Shown here: in pieces, positions 13,256-13,297 of the stretch
Position numbering within the stretch: the stretch's first letter is position 1
Layout: every line of letters begins with the position of its first letter
Assembly: GCA_900554275.1 (NCBI GenBank)
Contig: USGS01000042.1
Span: 1 to 13,297, forward strand
Length of the DNA stretch: 13,297 bases
Source: an uncultured Eubacteriales bacterium
GTDB lineage: Bacteria; Bacillota; Clostridia; Oscillospirales; Oscillospiraceae
Direction: 5' to 3'
Made by a program: the position numbers and the translations under genes
Notes under the pieces: generated by a model
The model's database searches: none
Told to the model about the DNA's origin: nothing
The model's input: only the letters and a program-made list of their open reading frames with translations

Positions 13256-13297
13256 ATGGGGCAGATGACGGCAGGGCAGGTGCTGGCCCAGGTGGAC
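13256..13297 (+). CDS. Start of the next phage gene (3' truncated)
   Basis: Fourteen codons are visible (M-G-Q-M-T-A-G-Q-V-L-A-Q-V-D) before the window ends. AGAGGAGG (13241-13248) lies 7 nt before the ATG, so this is a real start. By phage gene order the product may be a head-tail connector or adaptor, but the visible part is too short to identify. Confidence 0.6.
   Translation, partial: MGQMTAGQVLAQVD

Overview
The window looks like a chromosome segment of a GC-rich anaerobic Firmicute (Clostridia, probably an Oscillospirales-type gut bacterium) that runs into the head-gene module of a tailed phage, presumably a prophage. The taxonomic call rests on three points: the fused IspH-ribosomal protein S1 gene, the gene order HI0933-type flavoprotein / cmk / plsC / ispH-rpsA known from Clostridia, and the mix of ATG, GTG and TTG starts behind strong Shine-Dalgarno sites. 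No database search was possible, so this is inference.

Layout. (1) 1-4802 is a tight plus-strand housekeeping run: the end of an RpiR-type regulator, a flavoprotein, cytidylate kinase, a 1-acylglycerol-3-phosphate acyltransferase and the IspH-S1 fusion. Every junction overlaps, so it reads as one operon; a hairpin terminator lies at about 4905-4957. (2) 4958-6256 is visibly AT-richer and looks acquired: a promoter with a 12-bp palindrome, a small DUF6061-like protein and a histidine phosphatase-fold protein. (3) 6257-7012 has no credible gene. It is a train of perfect hairpins, including two related copies of one element that differ by a compensatory base-pair change, and it ends in a terminator-like hairpin. 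(4) 7013-13297 is a phage packaging and head operon: zinc-ribbon protein, small terminase, large terminase, portal, Prp-type cysteine protease, scaffold-like coiled-coil protein, N4-gp56-type major capsid protein, a 64-residue protein, and the start of another gene.

The most interesting system is in the head module. The slot between portal and scaffold, where phages usually carry a ClpP-like or serine prohead protease, holds a homologue of Prp, the Firmicute cysteine protease that trims ribosomal protein L27. The two following proteins, scaffold and capsid, both begin with an L27-like Prp cleavage motif (Q-L-F-A at residues 9-12 and Q-V-F-A at residues 10-13). The phage therefore appears to carry a self-contained Prp-based head-maturation cassette of protease plus two matching substrates.

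Other points worth checking are a possible independent expression signal (promoter plus strong ribosome binding site) for the S1 half inside the IspH-S1 gene, a 24-nt hairpin repeated ahead of the phage operon and between terL and portal, and the absence of any integrase or repressor at this phage edge.
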